Shown here piece by piece: positions 58,743 to 64,000 of a stretch of DNA of 64,000 nucleotides. The notes under the pieces are model-generated. The model did no database searches and was not told the DNA's origin. It saw only the letters and a program-made list of their open reading frames with translations. A program made the translations under genes and the position numbers. Each line of letters opens with the position of its first letter. The stretch's first letter is position 1. The DNA comes from Planctomycetota bacterium (lineage in GTDB: Bacteria > Planctomycetota > Phycisphaerae > UBA1845 > UTPLA1). Location of the stretch: NCBI GenBank assembly GCA_016712275.1, contig JADJRI010000028.1, positions 4,973 to 68,972 on the forward strand, given 5' to 3'.

Positions 58743-60553
58743 GTGAAAAACACCTACTTTCAGGACGAGCTTCAATACCTGCGTGAAGTCGGTCCGGAAT
58801 TCGCGAAGGTCAATCCCCAGATCGCGCGGATGCTCTCGCATCGCGGTTCCGATCCCGACGTTGAAAGACTGCTCGAAGGCGTCGCGCGTTCCTGTGCGGC
58901 CGAATTCGCGAAAAACTCGATGACGAGCTTCCCGAATTCACCGCCGATCTGATGTCGATGCTTTGGCCCCATTACCTGCGGCCGATCCCCTCGATGACAA
59001 TACTCGAGTTGCTTCCCGAAATGGAGGGAATGCAGGCGCCGTTGTCGGTGCCGGCAAAGTCGCAATTTGCAAGCATTCCCGTCGACGGGACGCGCTGCAA
59101 ATTCCGATCGACATGGGATGTCACCATCCGACCGTGGATGATTCGCGAGGCCCTGCTTGAGACGGCCGCGGCAAAGCCCGTCCGCCTTGTCCTTCGGCTC
59201 GACACGGCTCCTAAGGCCGGTCTGGAAGATCTCGAACTGGGCAATGTCCGGTTCCATCTCGCGGGCGAGCCTCGAACCGCTTTCGTGCTCTATCTGCTGC
59301 TCCTTGGGCATCTGGATCATGTCACGATCAGTGACGGCTCGGTGCGCCATGACCGGCGCGAGGAAGTGCTGCCGGGTTCGGCCGTGACCCCGGCGGGCTT
59401 GAATCGAGCGGATGCCGTACTGGAGTTTCCGCCGCATTCGTTCATCGGTTATCGATTGATCCAGGAGTACTTTGCATTCAAGGACCGCTTCCTGTTCTTT
59501 GATCTCCGGGGATTGGATCGCGCCGTCAAGAGGCTGGAGCTCGAGCACTCGGTCGAAATCGCCTTCACTTTCAATCGTCGGCTCGACTCCTTTCCGATGG
59601 TATCTCGAGAAAATGTTCGATTGCATTGCGTGCCGCTGGTCAATCTGTTCTCGCATCCGGCCGAGCCGATTCGCATGCAGAACGATCGCGTGAATCACCT
59701 CGTGCAGCCGTCGCGTTCAGGCCTTTCAGATCGCCGCCATGCAGAGGTGTATTCGACCGATCAGGTCTGCGGCCTTCGCCACTCGGAACAGATGGAATCC
59801 CACGAGTTTCTGCCGTTCTTCTCTTTCAGCCACCAGGTTCCTTCAGGTTCGGGATCGACTTCCGCCACGTTTTACCATACCCATCGCGTGGCCAACGTCG
59901 TCACCGGCGATCCGCGCCAGGGAACCGACACGTATATCTCCTTTGTTCCAAATGCGGCCGCGCGATCGTTCCCCAACGACGAGACCATCTCGATCGAATT
60001 AACCTGCACAAATCGCGAATTGCCCTCGGCCCTTCGTGCCGACGACGTGCGTGAGCCGACCGACAGCTCGCCGGCCGGCCTGTCGTTCCGCAACATCGTC
60101 AAACCGACCAATACAACGCCGCCTCCCTTGGGCCGCGAGCTCCATTGGCGGCTGATTTCGCACATGTCGCTCAATTACACGTCCCTGACCGATGCCGATC
60201 GATTTCGGCAGTTACTCAGGGTCTACGACTTTCAATCCGCGCACGATGCGCAGGCCGCCATGACCCAGCAGCGTATGCTCGACGGCATACTCTCATTAAA
60301 ATCGGGTTACCGCGAGCGCATGGTCCGCGGCGCGGTGATTCGTGGGCTGCAGGTCGACCTGGAGCTGCATGAGGATCATTTTGCGGGCGAAGGCGATGCA
60401 TTCCTCTTTTCCCAAATCGTCGATCGTTTTCTCGGGTTGTATGTGACATTGAATTCATTCGCCCAATTAAGCGTGCGGTTCTCCCGTTCCGGTCATAAGC
60501 ACACGTTCCCGGCACGGTGGGGCGATCAGGCCACGCCCGCGGAGGCCAGATAA
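58743..60553 (+). CDS. tssF: T6SS baseplate protein TssF (frameshifted)
   Basis: About 600 residues. The N-terminus is a classic TssF: YFQDELQYLREVGPEFAKVNPQIARMLS, RGSDPDVERLLEGVA. One A is missing from the A run near 58912, so EFAKNSMTS should read EFAKKLDDELPEFTADLM, continuing in the second fragment (LWPHYLRPIPSMTILEL). Later hallmarks are FNRRLDSFPMVSRENVRLHCVPLVNLFSHPAEPI and the TNRELPSAL region. TssF with TssG forms the baseplate wedge. It ends 3 bases before tssG. Confidence 0.95.
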
Positions 60554-60556
60554 TTT

Positions 60557-61881
60557 ATGAAGGTGGAGGATCGAGGCATCACGGAGCAGTTCGCCCAACG
60601 ACGGCTTTACGGCCGGTTGATGGAGTCTCCGTGGCAATTCGATTTCTTCCGCGCCGTGTGGATGCTTGAGCGATGCGTGGATTCGGGCGTGCGAGTCGGC
60701 GGACGCGGCCCTGTTGGCAAGGAGATTCTCAGATTTCGTCCCCACGTCATCGTTGGATTCCCGTCGACCGACATTCGCCGCATCACAAAAGCGGGTGAGC
60801 AGCCCGATGGCACCCCGATTTTTCGCATCGATGTGACCTTTCTCGGTTTGTATGGTGTCGCCAGTCCATTGCCGGCCCACTATGCCATTCAGATTTTTCG
60901 AAATGCCGATCTTCAATCCGACGACATTCCGGCCAAGTCGAATCCCGAGGAACGTGCCGCCGTTGTGACATCCGTCGAGCCGGCTGCGCAGGAGTTAAAG
61001 CGCCCGCCCGATCCCGATGCCACGGCCAACGCCCGCACCGGAGCGGTTCGCGACTTTCTGGATTTATTCAACCACCGTCTCATCTCGTTTTATTATCGAG
61101 CTTGGACGAAGTACCGATACGACGTCACATTCGGCGACACCGGCCGCGATGAAATCACACGATACCTGTTGTGGTTGATCGGATCTCCCCGGACGAAATG
61201 CCGTGGCTCTACGGCGTGCCCCCGATCCGCCTGCTTCGATATGCGGGTATGTTGACGCAGCATCCGCGTTCCGCCGTTTCGCTCGAAGGTGTTTTGTGGG
61301 ACTACTGGGAGGGACGGCTGGACATCGAAGTTCGCCAGCATGTCGGCCGGTGGGTCGCGCTGCCGGTGGAAGACTTGAATCGCATGGGAATGGCCAACAG
61401 TCGTCTCGGCGAAGATATGACCGCCGGCGAACAGGTGTTCGATCTGAGTGGTGCGTACAATATCCGAATCGGCCCGGTCGATTGGGAAACATACAACGCG
61501 CTTCTGCCCGACGGGGAGGCCCATGCCCAAACCCGTGCACTGGCAAAGTTGTTTACAATGGACCCGCTCTTGTTCACGATGGAAATCCGGCTGAAATCCG
61601 GTGTGGTGCCCCAAATGAATCTGACGTCCGATGGCGCCGCGGGGCGGCTCGGCCTGACAAGCTGGGTTCGCACAAAGGATGTGCCGGAAACGTCTGTCTC
61701 GTTCACCGAGTTGTCGTGCGCCGCATCTCGGTTTAATGCGGAACGGGCAAAGGGCTCGTCCGCAAAAAGTTCACAAGCCTCGCACGCGGGCGGGAGTGGC
61801 GGCCGATCGCGTATTTGTGATGCCCGGCAACAGCCGGACGATGGGATAATGAACGATGCCGACAGAATCAACAGGAACTGA
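60557..61881 (+). CDS. tssG: T6SS baseplate protein TssG (frameshifted)
   Basis: About 440 residues. The start matches TssG: PWQFDFFRAVWMLERC, GKEILRFRPHVIVGFPSTDI, then TFLGLYGVASPLPAHYA and FLDLFNHRLISFYYRAWTKYRY, all family hallmarks. Near 61180 one indel switches frame; the rest reads ISPDEMPWLYGVPPIRLLRYAGM, VALPVEDLNRMG, LGEDMTAGEQVFDLSGAYNIRIGP and LTSWVRTKD. The last 50 residues after SCAASRF are Ser/Ala/Gly-rich and may be off-frame. The end overlaps tssH by 26 bases, which is suspicious and could reflect another indel. Confidence 0.9.
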
Positions 61882-64000
61882 TTTTCGCAGCCTGGTCAGC
61901 CGCTTTGACGAACACTGCATTAGGAATTTGCAGGGTTCAATGAGCTTGTGCGGTTCCCGCTCTCATTATGAGATTACGCCGGACCATTTCCTGCTTCGCC
62001 TGCTCGACGAGACCTCGGGCGATGTGCAGCAAATCTTCAGCACATTCAAGGTGGATCGATCCAACCTGAGGCGGGCGATTCAGCGTGTCCTGGATGATCT
62101 GCCCACCGGCCATGCCGGCAAGCCCGTCGTGTCGCCCAAGCTGATGGAGTTATTCCAGTCCGCGGCGGTCGCATGGCCGACGAGTTCGGCTTCGATCAGA
62201 TTCGAACCGGATTGCTGATACTGGCATTCGTTCTCAATCCGCAGCATGCCAAGGTCAATGAGCATACATCGGAAATGGAGCGGATCGATGTCGATCAGCT
62301 TCGCGACCATTTCCATGAAATCGTCGGTGCGGGCGCGAGCCCCGGAACTGCGGCGGCAGCCGGCGAACCGGGCGCCGCGCCCGGGCGCGGAGGCCAGGGC
62401 GGTAACGCCCTCGAGCAGTTCACGATCGATTTGACGGCCAAAGCCGCGTCGGGGGAAATTGACCCGGTTTTTGGCCGCGATGCCGAAATTCGGCAGATGA
62501 TTGACATCTTTGCCCGGCGGCGGAAAAACAATCCCATTCTGGTGGGCGAGCCAGGAACCGGCAAAACGGCCATCGTTGAGGGTCTCGCGCTGCGAATCGT
62601 CGAAGGTGACGTGCCCCCGACACTCAAGGGCGTCAAGCTCATATCCCTCGACCTTGGCCTGCTGCAGGCCGGGGCCGGCGTGAAGGGCGAATTCGAAAAT
62701 CGGCTGAAGAATGTCATCAAGGAGATCAAGGCCAGCACCCAGCCGGTCATCACATTTATCGACGAGGCCCATACCCTGATCGGCGCCGGCGGTACCGCGG
62801 GCGGAAGCGATGCCGCCAATCTGCTGAAGCCCGCCTTGGCGCGCGGCGAATTGCGCACGGTCGCGGCCACGACATGGGCGGAATACAAAAAGTATTTTGA
62901 AAAAGATGCGGCGCTGGAGCGACGATTCCAGCTTGTGCGATGCGATGAGCCGGATGTGGAAGCCGCGATCGTGATGTTGCGCGGCCTAAAGGACAAGTAT
63001 GAGAAACACCACAAGGTAACTCTGCTCGATGAGGCGGTTCGCGCCGCAGTCGAGATTTCCAAACGCTACATCAGCGGGCGTTTCCTTCCCGACAAGGCGG
63101 TTGACCTGCTCGACACGGCGGCGGCGCGGGTTGCCGTCGGCATCAGCACCAAGCCTGCCGTGCTGGAGGATGTCGATCGGCGATTGAGTCATTTGGAAAC
63201 GGCCATTCTCGCGGTCCATCGGGATCACGCCGGTGGGATGAAGCTCGATGAGACCGTCCTGCAGGAAATGGAAACAACGCGTGAATCGCTGATCAAAGAA
63301 CGCGAGGTGCTGGATAAGCGGTGGCAGGAGGAACTGGCTGCCGTCGAGAAAATTCGCGAACACCGCGCGAAGTTGAAAGCGTTCAAGGATGATTCGGCAA
63401 AGGACGATGGAAACGGCGATGGCAAGGAAAAGAAGAAAGCCGATTCGAAGCCCTCGGATGATGAAACTGCGGTCCGAACGGAAATCGACAAGGCGCTCGT
63501 CGCAGTGAAGAAATTGCAGGGGGATTCGCCTTTGCTGTATCCACATGTGGATGCCGCGGTGGCGGCCATTGTCTCGATTGGACGGGCATCCCGGTCGGCA
63601 GCATGGTCAAGGATGAGATTGCCTCGGCGCGCTCATGGAAGACCGGCTTAAAGGTCGGGTGGTGGGGCAGGACCATGCCCTCAATATCGTTGCCGAAAAA
63701 CTTCGCATCTCGAAAGCCGGACTGGGTGATCCGAATCAGCCCCTCGGTGTATTTCTGTGCGTCGGCCCCAGCGGTGTCGGCAAGACGGAATTGGCCATGT
63801 CAATTGCGGACTTGTTCTTCGGCGGCGAGGGTTTTCTTACGGTCATCAATATGTCGGAGTTTATGGAAGCCCATACGGTTTCGCAGCTCAAGGGCTCGCC
63901 TCCGGGTTATGTCGGTTATGGCGAGGGCGGCGTTCTCACTGAAGCGGTTCGCCAGCACCCGTATTCGGTCGTCCTGCTCGATGAGGTCGAAAAGGCCCAT
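61856..64000 (+). CDS. tssH: T6SS sheath-recycling ATPase TssH/ClpV (partial, frameshifted)
   Basis: An AAA+ disaggregase that unfolds contracted TssBC sheath; its 3' end is outside the window. The N-domain starts DFRSLVSRFDEHC, and SHYEITPDHFLLRLLDE is ClpV-like. AAA1 has Walker A GEPGTGKTA and Walker B FIDEAHTLIGAGG. The middle coiled region carries a Lys/Asp-rich insert (KDDSAKDDGNGDGKEKKK). AAA2 begins WTGIPVGSM, with GPSGVGKTELA and LLDEVEKAH at the edge. The frame changes near 62170 (SAAVA to MADEFGFDQIRTG) and near 63575 (AAIVS to DWTGIPVG); both joins restore the family sequence. Confidence 0.95.

Overview
The window looks like a chromosome segment of a Gram-negative-type bacterium with an outer membrane, most likely a member of the Planctomycetota. 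This placement is an inference. It rests on the Asn/Asp/Ser-rich tail of a secreted protein, a giant secreted CARDB/calcium-repeat protein with a Cys-Gly/membrane-helix/basic C-terminus, many large unrecognised exported proteins, and a divergent type VI secretion system. No rRNA, tRNA, CRISPR array or insertion sequence was found.

Layout. Positions 1-3,000 hold the tail of an unknown gene, a family-2 glycosyltransferase and a cystathionine beta-synthase. Positions 3,300-7,750 hold a small protein, a TatD-type hydrolase, an unknown protein with a possible zinc-ribbon extension, a phosphodiesterase-superfamily protein and a TIM-barrel isomerase/epimerase. Three of these match eboB, eboF and eboE of the EBO metabolite-trafficking set. 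Positions 7,950-18,750 are housekeeping and envelope genes: a SEC-C protein, a GYF/AIM24 protein, a CvpA-like protein, tsaD, an S41 protease, a GT39-like membrane protein, an HU-like protein, an Asn-rich exported protein and a PagL-like lipid A deacylase. Positions 18,741-20,690 hold a RidA-family protein facing a translationally coupled kynA-kynB pair (tryptophan to kynurenine). Positions 21,137-27,688 hold two large exported unknowns, SppA and a small lipoprotein. Positions 27,949-38,051 (minus strand) form an envelope module: small exported proteins, a TPR plus beta-barrel outer-membrane protein, a FecR-like protein and a roughly 1,980-residue secreted repeat protein.

Positions 38,343-64,000 hold a type VI secretion locus. 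A minus-strand protein combines a degenerate kinase domain, WPD repeats, one membrane helix and a periplasmic FGE-like domain. It faces a plus-strand run: coiled-coil protein, tssJ-like, tssK, tssL, tssM, tagF, tssA, tssB, tssC, hcp, tssE, tssF, tssG and tssH, the last cut by the window end. Together these supply the membrane complex (JLM), baseplate (AEFGK), sheath and tube (B, C, Hcp), recycling ATPase (ClpV) and a likely phosphorylation-based control branch. VgrG, PAAR and effectors are not in the window.

Data quality matters here. At least 18 genes are split into fragments in different frames although both halves match the same family, often at short G, C or A runs. Most are probably consensus indel errors rather than pseudogenes. 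Such genes are given as one feature spanning all fragments, with the approximate breakpoint stated.
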